Positions 24,488 through 32,745 of a stretch of 42,156 bases of DNA are shown piece by piece (positions within the stretch are counted from its first letter, which is position 1; each line of letters starts with the position of its first letter). This stretch comes from CBDUBS01 sp965365445 (lineage in GTDB: Bacteria > Bacteroidota > Rhodothermia > Rhodothermales > DASSAV01). The notes under the pieces are model-generated. The model was not told where the DNA came from. It did not search any database and was given only the letters and a program-made list of their open reading frames with translations. Where the stretch lies: the NCBI GenBank assembly GCA_965365445.1, contig CBDUBS010000007.1:1-42156 (forward strand). Direction: 5' to 3'. The position numbers were made by a program, and so were the translations under genes.

Positions 24488-25270
24488 ATGGAACTGAAAA
24501 ACAAGGTAGCGCTCATTACCGGCGGCGGCTCAGGTATCGGTAAAGCCACGGCCCTTCTATTTGCAAACGAAGGCGCTCGGGTCATGGTCATCGGACGAAC
24601 GGAAAAGGAGCTACAGGATACCGTAGCCCGGATCGAGGAAATCGGAGGGGAAGCGGCCTACGTCCTGGCGGATATAGCCGATGCCGGCGCCATGCGAGCG
24701 GTATACGAAACCATATCGGATCGATGGGAGCGGCTGGACGTCGTTTTTGCCCATGCCGGTATCAACGGTGTCTGGGCTCCGCTGGAGGAACTCGATCCGG
24801 AAGAGTGGAAACAAACGCTCGACATCAATCTTACCGGCACATTTCATACGGTAAAGTATGCCATTCCCTTGCTGAAGCGATCCGGAGGCTCCATCATTAT
24901 CACCTCGTCGGTTAACGGAACACGCATTTTCAGCAACAGCGGCGCCAGCGCTTATTCGGCCTCGAAAGCGGGGCAGGTTGCTTTCATGCAGATGGCTGCG
25001 CTGGAGTTGGCGAAATACAAGATTCGCGTAAATGCTATCTGCCTCGGCGCCATCGCCACCGACGTGGAGCAGCACACGGAGCGGCGGCATATCGATAAGG
25101 CGCGGGAGCCGGTAGACTATCCGCAAGGCAAAATTCCGTTAACGGATGGAGAACCGGGCAAGGCTATCGAGGTCGCTCAACTAGTTTTGTTTCTGGCCTC
25201 CGACCGATCGAGCCACATCAGTGGCACTCCTATATGGATTGACGGAGCCGAATCGCTTTTGATGGGATAG
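24488..25270 (+). CDS. Short-chain dehydrogenase/reductase (SDR)
   Basis: A 260-aa classical SDR. Cofactor motif TGGGSGIGKA at 11-20, the LADIADAG segment, the NNAG motif present as AHAG (88-91), Asn114 (DINLTG), Ser140/141, and Tyr156-x3-Lys160 (AYSASK). The C-terminal ISGTPIWIDGAESL is family-like. It oxidises or reduces a hydroxyl/carbonyl using NAD(P)H. Substrate unknown. AGGAG lies directly upstream of the ATG, 3-4 nt away (CAGGAGATGG). It runs towards the minus-strand hypothetical gene at 25328, with a terminator between them. Confidence 0.93.
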   Translation: MELKNKVALITGGGSGIGKATALLFANEGARVMVIGRTEKELQDTVARIEEIGGEAAYVLADIADAGAMRAVYETISDRWERLDVVFAHAGINGVWAPLEELDPEEWKQTLDINLTGTFHTVKYAIPLLKRSGGSIIITSSVNGTRIFSNSGASAYSASKAGQVAFMQMAALELAKYKIRVNAICLGAIATDVEQHTERRHIDKAREPVDYPQGKIPLTDGEPGKAIEVAQLVLFLASDRSSHISGTPIWIDGAESLLMG

Positions 25271-25303
25271 AAAAAGGCCCGAGACCTTGCGGGATCTCGG
25301 GCC
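25271..25303 (-). terminator. Intrinsic terminator for the minus-strand gene at 25328
   Basis: Perfect 9-bp stem GGCCCGAGA / TCTCGGGCC (25276-25284, 25295-25303) followed on the minus strand by TTTTT. On the plus strand no T-tract follows, so it mainly serves the minus-strand gene, although it lies in the SDR 3' end. Confidence 0.75.
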
Positions 25304-25327
25304 GGTTACGTGTACGGAAAGGGCGCA

Positions 25328-25780
25328 CTACCTCATGCGTGCCGTCCAGTTATCCGCTTGAGGCTCGTAAAAAATTATGGCGGTCCGATCCGGCAACACG
25401 TCGATTGCAACCACGTCCGCGAGTCTGACCGCTTCGCGGTTAAGCGATGCTACAACCGACTCGTACCCACCCAGAACCGACCGGAGATATATTACGTCTC
25501 GCTGCCTGCGTTCTAGCGCACTACGGTAGGCGGCTGCGTTATCCGTCCCGACAAGCCTATCCGTGGATACGAGAACGAACGATGGGCTCTGGTGGTCGGC
25601 GATTTCACGGAAGTCGGCTACCTGGCCGGGCACATTGTGCAACCCTGCGACGAGGTTTACGACGGTCGGCGCGTTGACTGGCTGAGACTGCGCGTCCCCG
25701 GCCAGAAAGACCGACCCGGAAAGCAAGCCGGCCAGAACGACCAACCGCCCGCGCGAGCAAAGGGAAAAGAATCGAGTCAT
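25328..25780 (-). CDS. Secreted hypothetical protein, 150 aa
   Basis: Unrecognised. A signal peptide (basic MTRFFSLCSRGR, hydrophobic LVVLAGLLSGSVFLAG, likely cleavage near AQSQ) precedes a 118-aa mixed alpha/beta domain (VNLVAGLHNVPGQVADFREI; SFVLVSTDRLVGTDNAAAYR; RLADVVAIDVLPDRTAIIF). No catalytic motif is apparent. Probably periplasmic. A hairpin terminator directly follows, so it is likely a single-gene unit. Confidence 0.7.
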   Translation of the reverse strand: MTRFFSLCSRGRLVVLAGLLSGSVFLAGDAQSQPVNAPTVVNLVAGLHNVPGQVADFREIADHQSPSFVLVSTDRLVGTDNAAAYRSALERRQRDVIYLRSVLGGYESVVASLNREAVRLADVVAIDVLPDRTAIIFYEPQADNWTARMR

Positions 25781-25964
25781 CTATTATTGCCCTCCTATTT
25801 TGCAACCTGTGTAACCTCCCTATGCGGCACGGCCTGATGGGTTGCCGGTGCGGGGGACGGGTTTCAACAAATGGGCAACTATGAAGGGCGACGCATCAGG
25901 CTGCTGCCGGGAAGGCGATGATGCATTAGGGGCGCCGGCGAGTGAATATCATTCGGAAAATAAA

Positions 25965-26423
25965 CTACGCCTGGGACGACTGTTTCTGCCGACGCTGCCA
26001 GGTCAACCAGAAGATGAATGTTTTCACTTCGAGCGGCAGGGTGTCCGGTAGGTCCAATGTGGCGTCTCGGGTGAAAACGCTTCCTGATCTGATGTAACCC
26101 ACCTCACCAAAATCGTCGCATAACGTGTAATTATGATTCCAGCCGGAGTCGGCCCGGAGAAAGAGACGCTTATCAGAAAGGTGGATATCGAAAGTAATCC
26201 TGAAAAACCCTGTTGCTACCGCACGACACAGTACTTCTTCGCCCGATGAAAGCAGGTACTCCCGCCCTTTCCATGATCGCCGGTGCATCATGTATTCCTT
26301 GCTCTCGGTCCGGCAAACGACCCCCTTCTTAAAGGGTTTTTTCTCAACATGGGCAACCGGCGCGTTGCCGTCGTATACGGTAAACGACCAGGAAAACCAT
26401 GACTTGGCTCGGGCGTAAAGCAT
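25965..26423 (-). CDS. Hypothetical protein, beta-rich, possibly Tubby/LURP-like
   Basis: A 152-aa protein of alternating strands (SWFSWSFTVYDGNAPVAHVE; EVLCRAVATGFFRITFDIHL; TLCDDFGEVGYIRSGSVFT), with a hydrophobic helix near the end (EVKTFIFWLTWQRRQ). The pattern resembles the Tubby-C/LURP-one beta-barrel with a central helix, but no diagnostic motif confirms it. ATG 26423 was chosen; the frame continues to a TTG at 26525 that would crowd the divergent dioxygenase gene. Divergent from the MhqO-like gene, it may share that promoter region. Confidence 0.6.
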   Translation of the reverse strand: MLYARAKSWFSWSFTVYDGNAPVAHVEKKPFKKGVVCRTESKEYMMHRRSWKGREYLLSSGEEVLCRAVATGFFRITFDIHLSDKRLFLRADSGWNHNYTLCDDFGEVGYIRSGSVFTRDATLDLPDTLPLEVKTFIFWLTWQRRQKQSSQA

Positions 26424-26537
26424 AAAGGATTTTGATAACGCGGTGGACTTCCGGTTCGTTAAATATGCGTCAGGATTTCCATCCTCATCCTGACGCCTCT
26501 CCTGACAAGATAGAACACGACCCAAAGAAAGGTAATC

Positions 26538-27470
26538 ATGAAACTTGAGGTTGCGGGATTACATCATGTCACGGCCATTTCATCGGACGCACAACGATCG
26601 CTACACTTTTACGTTGGAGCGCTCGGAATGCATCTGGTAAAGAAAACGGTCAATTTCGATGATCCGAATATGTATCACCTGTACTTCGGCGACCGGACGG
26701 GGAGGCCGGGAACGATTCTCACGTTCTTTCCCATACCGGGAGCCCGCCCCGGCGCGGCCGGGACAGGCCAGGCGACCGCCATCGGACTATCCGTTCCGGC
26801 CGGCTCCCTTTCCTACTGGGCGACCCGCCTTTCCGATAAAGGCATCCCCTTCGCGACGGATCATCGTTTCGATGCGCCCCTGCTTCGGTTCAACGACCCG
26901 GACGGGCTGACTCTGGAGTTGAACGAATCCCGGAAAAACAAGTCGATACCCGGTAGCACGCCGGAGGAAAATGCCATCGCCGGTATGCACGGAGTGGTCG
27001 TGACAGTCGAGCAACCCGAAGCCACTGTGAAACTCCTGACGGACGTTTTCAATTACACACCCGTAGGCAAGGAAGGAGGTTACGAGCGGTTCGTTAACGA
27101 AAAAGCCGATACAGGCCGATTCATAGATGTCCGGGCCGGAGCAGAAAGCCCACGAGCCGTAGGCGGAGCCGGTACGCTTCATCACGTCGCCCTCCGAATA
27201 CCGAAGAGTACAGCGCAAGCCGAATACATGGAAGCTTTACGAGAATTGGGTTACAGGGCCACCCCCATTCAGGATAGACGGTATTTCCGGTCCATATACT
27301 TTCACGAACCGGGTGGAGTCCTGCTCGAGCTGGCTACCGATGATCCGGGTTTTCTGATCGATGAACCACTGGAGCGTCTCGGCGTCGGATTGATGTTGCC
27401 TCCCTGGCTCGAATCGAGGCGAGACGCTATCGAAGCCCGCCTGCCGCCAATCGGGATTGGAAACGTATAG
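26538..27470 (+). CDS. Ring-cleaving dioxygenase, MhqO/VOC type
   Basis: A 310-aa protein of two vicinal-oxygen-chelate repeats. The first begins VAGLHHVTAISSDAQRSLHF and has the VNFDDPNMYHLYFGDRTG segment typical of MhqO; the second carries TLHHVALRI and LLELATDDPGF. Metal ligands are probably His10, His216 and Glu264. MhqO relatives of Bacillus cleave hydroquinone-type rings as part of the response to quinones and thiol-reactive electrophiles. The next gene, 11 nt on, is an MhqD-like esterase, the same pairing as in Bacillus mhqO/mhqD clusters. A good AAAGG lies before the ATG. The assignment is strong at family level; the substrate is inferred from relatives. Confidence 0.9.
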   Translation: MKLEVAGLHHVTAISSDAQRSLHFYVGALGMHLVKKTVNFDDPNMYHLYFGDRTGRPGTILTFFPIPGARPGAAGTGQATAIGLSVPAGSLSYWATRLSDKGIPFATDHRFDAPLLRFNDPDGLTLELNESRKNKSIPGSTPEENAIAGMHGVVVTVEQPEATVKLLTDVFNYTPVGKEGGYERFVNEKADTGRFIDVRAGAESPRAVGGAGTLHHVALRIPKSTAQAEYMEALRELGYRATPIQDRRYFRSIYFHEPGGVLLELATDDPGFLIDEPLERLGVGLMLPPWLESRRDAIEARLPPIGIGNV

Positions 27471-27481
27471 AAATAAACACC

Positions 27482-28159
27482 ATGTTACTGCCAGACCACC
27501 GGGCTCCTTCGCGGTGTGAGGATCCCCACCGCGGACAGCCCCTTCACCAGAGCGGCGCACCGGCCGAAAAGGCCGATGCCGTAGTCATCCTGATGCATGG
27601 CCGGGGCGCAACCGCAGCAGATATACTCGAATTGGCCGACGTACTGAATGTCGGTAGAGTCTGCTACCTGGCCCCGCAGGCGGCCGGAAGAACGTGGTAC
27701 CCAAACCGTTTCATCGCGCCGATAGAAGAAAACGAACCCGCGCTTTCCTCGGCACTTGGCATCCTGCATGACCTGGTGCAACGAGTGGAAGAAATCGGTA
27801 TACCGGCGCCGCGGATTTTTCTGGTAGGTTTCTCACAGGGCGGGTGCGTGGCCCTCGAGTTTGCGGCCCGGAATCCCCGCCGGTACGGAGGCGTCGTCGG
27901 GTTGAGTAGCGGCCTTATCGGGCCGGACGTATCCTTGACGCACTACCGTGGGTCGCTGGAAGGAACGCCCGTTCTTGTCGCCTGCAGCGATCGGGACCCT
28001 CACATTCCCCTTCAGCGGGTGCACGATACGGTAGAGATTTTACGGGTACTGGGAGGGCGCGTACAGGAGGCGATTTATCCGGGAATGGGTCATACGATCC
28101 ATGCGGACGAGATCGAGCAAATACGCTACTTACTGCACCAGGCCATTTCCTCGGTATGA
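27482..28159 (+). CDS. Phospholipase/carboxylesterase family hydrolase (MhqD-like)
   Basis: A 225-aa alpha/beta hydrolase. Oxyanion HGRG at 39-42, nucleophile Ser118 (GFSQGG), Asp172 in SDRDPHIP and His204 in GMGHT form a complete catalytic triad. The DAVVILMHGRGATAADILEL opening is typical of the MhqD/carboxylesterase group. It is 11 nt from the ring-cleaving dioxygenase, so the two are one operon, probably handling hydroquinone or catechol-type toxic compounds by ring opening and ester or thiol hydrolysis. The first 30 residues (before DAVVIL) are low complexity. A hairpin follows. Confidence 0.9.
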   Translation: MLLPDHRAPSRCEDPHRGQPLHQSGAPAEKADAVVILMHGRGATAADILELADVLNVGRVCYLAPQAAGRTWYPNRFIAPIEENEPALSSALGILHDLVQRVEEIGIPAPRIFLVGFSQGGCVALEFAARNPRRYGGVVGLSSGLIGPDVSLTHYRGSLEGTPVLVACSDRDPHIPLQRVHDTVEILRVLGGRVQEAIYPGMGHTIHADEIEQIRYLLHQAISSV

Positions 28160-28211
28160 GCCGTTACGCGGCCGAACGACAATCGGCCCTATCCCCGGCA
28201 ACCCGTAAAAG

Positions 28212-28248
28212 GGAACGGCACAGCCTCGTTATGAAGCCGTGCCGTTCC
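28212..28248 (-). terminator. Hairpin between the MhqD-like gene and the MFS transporter gene
   Basis: Perfect 10-bp stem GGAACGGCAC / GTGCCGTTCC with a 17-nt loop. Both flanking genes end here (plus 28159, minus 28266). The minus strand continues CCCTTTTAC, the better T-tract, so it mostly terminates the MFS gene; it may also stop the plus operon. Confidence 0.7.
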
Positions 28249-28265
28249 TTCAGGACGCATTCTGT

Positions 28266-29579
28266 TTAGTCGAGCGTTACCGGCTCCAGCCGGGGAACCA
28301 TGAAGTGCATGATGGCCAGGGCAATCAGGTAGGCGAAACCGCACACGAAGAATAGAGGCAGATAGTTACCGCCGCTGTACTCCAGCCACAATCCGGTAAC
28401 CGAGGCGAAAGCCATACCGCCCATGGCTCCGGCGAAACCACCGATCCCCACCACCGAACCAACGGCCCGTTTGGGGAACATGTCGGAGGAAAACGTAAAG
28501 ATATTTGCCGACCATCCCTGGTGAGAGGCGGCAGCCAGGGCTACGATCAGAATCACTCCCCACATCGAGTCGAGGAAGGAGGAAAGAATCATCGGAGTCA
28601 CGCCCAGCGCCATGATGAGCATGGCCGTTTTGCGGCCTGCGTTTACGGACCAGCCTCGCTTGATCAGGAAGCTCGAGATCCAGCCGCCCACGATGCTTCC
28701 GGCATCGGAGATGAGGTAAACGGTTACGAGCGGAGCGGCCAGCGCGGTGAGCTGAATGCCATACCCTTCCTGAAGGTACTTCGGAAGCCAGAAGAGGTAA
28801 AACCACCAGATCGGATCAGTAAGCATCTTGCCTATGGCAAACGCCCAGGTCTGACGGTACTTGAGCAGTTTCAACCAGGAAACCTTTTCTTCCGATTCGG
28901 GCGGGTCGCTGTTGATATAGGCCAGTTCTTCCGGGGACACCCTGGGGTGAAGCGCCGGCGAGCGATACATCAGAAGCCAGGCGATGACCCATATGAATCC
29001 CAGGGCGCCGGTAACGACGAAGGCTTCGTACCATCCGTACGTCACCGTAAGCCACGGAACAACGATCGGGGCGGCGATGGCGCCGATATTGCTGCCGCTG
29101 TTGAACAGGCCCGTTGCGAAGGCTCGTTCGCGCTTCGGAAACCACTCCGCCACCGTTTTTACGGCGGTCGGGAAGTTACCGGCTTCACCGAGGCCGAGGC
29201 CGAAGCGAGCAAATGCAAAACCCAGCGGCGTACGCGCCAGCGCATGCGCCATGGCGGCAAGGCTCCACCATCCTACGGCCAGTGCGTAGCCGGACTTCGT
29301 CCCGATCCGATCGACGATGAAACCGAAGCCCAGAAGCGCCAGGGCATAAGCGAACTGGAAGGACATTACGATGAAACCGTACTCCGCTTCCGACCATCCG
29401 ATTTCCTGCTCCAGGGTTTCGGCAAGAATACCGAGGACCTGCCGGTCGATGTAGTTGATCGTCGTGGCAAAAAACAGGAGGGCGACTACAACCCAGCGAT
29501 AGTTGGAAGGAAGTTTCCCGCCCGTTTCAGTAGGAGCATCGAGCGCCGCCCTGCCCGGCAGTTCATTTGGATTCGCCAT
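28266..29579 (-). CDS. MFS transporter, ACS family, hexuronate (ExuT)-like
   Basis: A 437-aa 12-span major facilitator. The motif between spans 2 and 3 appears as GFIVDRIGTKSGYALAVG, the opening ALLFFATTINYIDRQVLGIL has the Tyr-Ile-Asp-Arg of the anion:cation symporters, and FARFGLGLGEAGNFPTAVK is the ExuT/UhpC-like conserved loop. It would bring in a hexuronate or similar organic acid with a cation. The frame opens to 29624; ATG 29579 matches the family start. A terminator follows. No catabolic partner is adjacent; the aldolase operon is distant, so linkage is speculative. Confidence 0.88.
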   Translation of the reverse strand: MANPNELPGRAALDAPTETGGKLPSNYRWVVVALLFFATTINYIDRQVLGILAETLEQEIGWSEAEYGFIVMSFQFAYALALLGFGFIVDRIGTKSGYALAVGWWSLAAMAHALARTPLGFAFARFGLGLGEAGNFPTAVKTVAEWFPKRERAFATGLFNSGSNIGAIAAPIVVPWLTVTYGWYEAFVVTGALGFIWVIAWLLMYRSPALHPRVSPEELAYINSDPPESEEKVSWLKLLKYRQTWAFAIGKMLTDPIWWFYLFWLPKYLQEGYGIQLTALAAPLVTVYLISDAGSIVGGWISSFLIKRGWSVNAGRKTAMLIMALGVTPMILSSFLDSMWGVILIVALAAASHQGWSANIFTFSSDMFPKRAVGSVVGIGGFAGAMGGMAFASVTGLWLEYSGGNYLPLFFVCGFAYLIALAIMHFMVPRLEPVTLD

Positions 29580-29857
29580 CTTCAGGTTCGTCTGTTGCGG
29601 TTGAGGTTCATTGCGACAGCACAAGGTTACCGCGCCCGTATCAAGGGATCACGTCCACCGTCTGTCGAGAGCGGTTTAAGATACATTTAATCTTGTTCAG
29701 AAACCGCTTACGATGGTCCACACCCGCCGTGAAGCTTTAACAGATAATGACCCGGGTTCGACCAGTGTTACCGAACCCCTCTCCCTGTGTGTATGCCGAC
29801 CCGGCGATTCCTCACTTGGTGCCTCTAACGTAACACAACGTATCTTTGCCCACCGGA

Positions 29858-31186
29858 TCACGCCGCCGTCAACGTCTCCGGCCTGTTTACCGGCGGATGC
29901 AACTCTCCTTCGGAATGGGCAACGCATACGGCGACCACGGCATCTCCCGTCACATTCACGGCCGTCCTGCACATGTCGATGATCCGGTCCATGCCGAATA
30001 TCAAAGCGATACCTTCCACCGGGATGCCTACCGCTTTCAGAACGATGACCAGCATTACGACGCCCGCACCGGGAATGGCCGCCGTTCCAATGCTTGCAAG
30101 CGTGGCGGTCAGGACGATGGCAAACTGATCAACCAGCGTCAAGGAAAGCCCGTATACCTGCGCAATGAATACGGCTGCAACGCCCTGGTACAGCGCCGTG
30201 CCATCCATGTTAATCGTTGCGCCCAGCGGGAGAATGAATGAGGTTACTCGCTCGCTTACGCCGAATCGATCCCTGACGGTTTCCATATTGAGCGGCAGGG
30301 TTGCTGCGCTGCTGGACGAACTGAAGGCCAGCATATGTACGTTGCGCAGGGTCCTGAAAAAATGGGCAACGGTTATCCGGCCTTTCACGATAACCCGTAG
30401 CAGGAGGCCGTACACGCCGACCATGTGCATGAGCAGGCCCAGAAGGACGGCCAGGGCGTACCACCCCAGCGTTCCGAGAATTTCGAAGCCGAACTCTGCC
30501 GTAACGGCTGCAAGCAGCGCAAACACGCCGTATGGCGCCGCCAGCATGACGATCTCCACGATCTTGATTAAAACATCTGTCGCGCCGTCGAAAAACCGGA
30601 CCACAGGTTTCGACTTATTCTCCGGTATGAGCGTGAGTGCAATGCCGAAGAACAGAGCGAAAAAGACGATCTGGAGCATATTGCCCGACGCCATGGCCTC
30701 AAACGGATTCGTCGGAACGATGGCGATGATCTGATCCATAACCGAGAGGTCCTCGGCTTTCTCGATGCGCACGGCCGCCTGCTCCTGATATCCGGCCAGC
30801 AAACGAGCACTGACTTCACCCGGTATGCCCTCCCCGGGTTGGATAAGGTTGGCGATAACCAGGCCCAACGTGATGGCAATAGCCGTTGTGAGCAGGTACA
30901 GCAGCAGCGTTTTCATACCGATTCGGCCCAACTTCGCCGGATCGGAGATGGATGAAGCCCCCACTACAAGGCTCGCCAGCACGAGCGGAGCCGCAATCAT
31001 GGTAATGAGCCGTATGAATAACGTACCTACGGGACGTACATAACTCAGGATGAACGCCACCATGCCGGAATCGCCGAGCGCGCCGGTGAGGCCTCCCACC
31101 AGGGCGCCCAGGATCATCCCTATGAGAATCTGCCAGTGGAGCGCGAGACGGCCGCCGCTCGTTTCGCCGGGCGCATTTGGGACCAT
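29858..31186 (-). CDS. Dicarboxylate/amino-acid:cation symporter (DAACS, GltP/DctA-like)
   Basis: A 442-aa member of the sodium/proton-coupled glutamate/aspartate/C4-dicarboxylate family. Diagnostic are the hairpin SSSSSAATLPLNM and the helix motif FILPLGATINMDGTALYQG, followed by MDRIIDMCRTAVNVTGDAV, which carries the substrate-binding Asp/Asn positions. N-terminal spans begin HWQILIGMILGALVGGL. It imports glutamate, aspartate or C4-dicarboxylates using an ion gradient. It lies 12 nt after a DedA gene (31199) on the same strand, so co-transcription is likely. The 278 nt to the next gene hold no other feature seen. Confidence 0.93.
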   Translation of the reverse strand: MVPNAPGETSGGRLALHWQILIGMILGALVGGLTGALGDSGMVAFILSYVRPVGTLFIRLITMIAAPLVLASLVVGASSISDPAKLGRIGMKTLLLYLLTTAIAITLGLVIANLIQPGEGIPGEVSARLLAGYQEQAAVRIEKAEDLSVMDQIIAIVPTNPFEAMASGNMLQIVFFALFFGIALTLIPENKSKPVVRFFDGATDVLIKIVEIVMLAAPYGVFALLAAVTAEFGFEILGTLGWYALAVLLGLLMHMVGVYGLLLRVIVKGRITVAHFFRTLRNVHMLAFSSSSSAATLPLNMETVRDRFGVSERVTSFILPLGATINMDGTALYQGVAAVFIAQVYGLSLTLVDQFAIVLTATLASIGTAAIPGAGVVMLVIVLKAVGIPVEGIALIFGMDRIIDMCRTAVNVTGDAVVAVCVAHSEGELHPPVNRPETLTAA

Positions 31187-31198
31187 AGATGAGCAGAC

Positions 31199-31849
31199 TT
31201 AACTCCGGGTAGGTCTGGCAACGAGCCGGCTTCGGAAGAACTCGACCATAACCGGGATCAACGAGACGAGGATGATGGCGATGACTACCAGCGAGAAGTT
31301 ATCCTGAACCACTGGTATGGTGCCGAAGAAAAAGCCGCCATACAAAAATAAAGATACCCATATGATGGCCCCGGAAACGTTATACACGGCAAAGTGAGTA
31401 TACCGCATTTTGGCGATGCCGGCCACGAATGGCGCAAACGTCCGGATGATGGGTATGAAACGGGCCAGGACGATCGTTTTTCCCCCATGTCGTTCGTAAA
31501 ACTGGTGCGTCCGATCGACGTGCTCCCGCTTTATGAAACGGCGGTCGCGAGCCAGAATGGCTACACCTACCTTTCTGCCAATCGAATAGTTTACGGCGTC
31601 ACCCAGTATGGCGGCCGTAATGAGCAGGAGGAGCAGAACGTGCACATTCAGGGCCGTCGTTACGGCCAGTGCGCCGGCAGCAAACAGAAGAGAGTCACCG
31701 GGAAGGAAAGGAGTAACGACGAGGCCCGTTTCACAGAATATGATGAGGAAGAGAATCGCGTACGTCCATATGCCGTAGTCCGCGATGATTTCGGCGAGGT
31801 GCCTGTCGAGATGGAGAAAGAGGTCGATGAGGTACCGAAGAATTTCCAT
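31199..31849 (-). CDS. DedA family membrane protein
   Basis: A 216-aa polytopic protein. It has the DedA signatures ETGLVVTPFLPGDSLLFAAG near residue 40 and VLARFIPIIRTFAPFVAGIA around residue 130, plus YNVSGAIIWV. The family, with the conserved Arg/Pro loop, includes scramblases and flippases for undecaprenyl phosphate and phosphatidylethanolamine and supports membrane homeostasis. ATG 31849 gives the usual length. It is upstream of the dicarboxylate symporter on the same strand. Confidence 0.92.
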   Translation of the reverse strand: MEILRYLIDLFLHLDRHLAEIIADYGIWTYAILFLIIFCETGLVVTPFLPGDSLLFAAGALAVTTALNVHVLLLLLITAAILGDAVNYSIGRKVGVAILARDRRFIKREHVDRTHQFYERHGGKTIVLARFIPIIRTFAPFVAGIAKMRYTHFAVYNVSGAIIWVSLFLYGGFFFGTIPVVQDNFSLVVIAIILVSLIPVMVEFFRSRLVARPTRS

Positions 31850-32236
31850 GAAACGATCGGGTTAGCAGGGTAAAGCGGCAAGAGGCATACCGGTGCAGCA
31901 GAGGCAGAAAGAACGTATGCGTCCGCTGACACGTCCCATGAGCATTTTCGGTTTCCGGAAATGGGCCAGGAAAAATGGCGGCTCATGCTTCTTCCCATTT
32001 CGTTCGCGTCTGCCGGTCTGTACACCTGCGTGCGCCGATGGGCGCCTACGGATGTCTCGAACAGCACCCTGCCCCTAAGGCCAAACCGTTCCGAAACAAA
32101 CATCCTCTTCTTGCCGGATCAACGGTCCATAAAATTGACGGGAATCGGGACGGCGACGGAACATCCACAGCGACAGGCGTTTTCCAACCATGCGGCGAAT
32201 CATTCGCGCCTTCGATAAAAAGTCATATCGGCGCCT

Positions 32237-32264
32237 TTGAACTCAAAGCACAAGTATATATTTT
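32237..32264 (+). promoter_or_regulatory. AT-rich candidate promoter upstream of tatA
   Basis: The 512-nt gap 31850-32361 has no convincing gene. Its one AT-rich patch holds TTGAAC, 16 nt, TATTTT in plus orientation, about 100 nt before the tatA start, and nearby near-repeats ACAAGTATAT and ACAAGTGTAT. Weak evidence, based on resemblance to a sigma-70 pattern. Confidence 0.3.
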
Positions 32265-32361
32265 ACAAGTGTATTATCGCCTGTTCCCTGCCTGCGCGAG
32301 AGCAACGGCGCGAGACGGGACAATCGATTTTTCCGACCGATTTTAACCGGGTGAGCGGCTT

Positions 32362-32673
32362 ATGATTGGCAACATCGGCATGGGAGAGCTTCTCCTGATC
32401 TTCCTGGTCATTCTCCTCGTATTTGGCGCGAAACGCATCCCGGAGATTGCGCGAGGTATGGGCAAAGGCATTCGTGAATTCAAAGATGCCACGAAAGACA
32501 TCAAGCGCGAACTGACCCTGGAGGATAATAATTATTACCGGGTTCAGAGTCCGCAGCAGGGCGCCACGATGCCTCGTACGGATGCGTACGTCGCGCCGGA
32601 GCAGAAGGCGTCGGAACCTGCACCGACCCCTCCCGCTTCGGATGTCAACGAATCGCAGCGGTACCCTGCCTGA
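32362..32673 (+). CDS. tatA: Sec-independent protein translocase TatA
   Basis: A 103-aa TatA/E-type protein. An N-terminal transmembrane helix (GELLLIFLVILLVFGAKRIP) is followed by the amphipathic helix EIARGMGKGIREFKDATKD and a polar Pro-rich tail. TatA forms the channel-like part of the twin-arginine translocase that exports folded proteins; TatC is not in the window. The Phe-Gly pair before the hinge is present. The start follows the pattern MIGNIGMGELL and is preceded by a long gene-free stretch with a possible promoter. A terminator follows. Confidence 0.92.
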   Translation: MIGNIGMGELLLIFLVILLVFGAKRIPEIARGMGKGIREFKDATKDIKRELTLEDNNYYRVQSPQQGATMPRTDAYVAPEQKASEPAPTPPASDVNESQRYPA

Positions 32674-32693
32674 AATCAGATCACCACTGTGGA

Positions 32694-32728
32694 AAAGGGG
32701 CAGGGTCCATCGGGCTCTGCCCCTTTAT
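32694..32728. terminator. Intrinsic terminator after tatA
   Basis: Perfect 10-bp stem AAAGGGGCAG / CTGCCCCTTT (32694-32703, 32717-32726), followed by TTTAT on plus; the A-rich left arm gives a T-tract on the minus strand too. It separates tatA from the convergent hydrolase gene and can serve both. Confidence 0.8.
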
Positions 32729-32745
32729 CGTTTCGGCAGCCCGGC

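Noticed and set aside
28521..29690. Long plus-strand open frame (about 389 codons) over the MFS transporter
   Set aside because: Antisense to a clear 12-span transporter; the product is Arg/Gly/Glu-rich with no domain.
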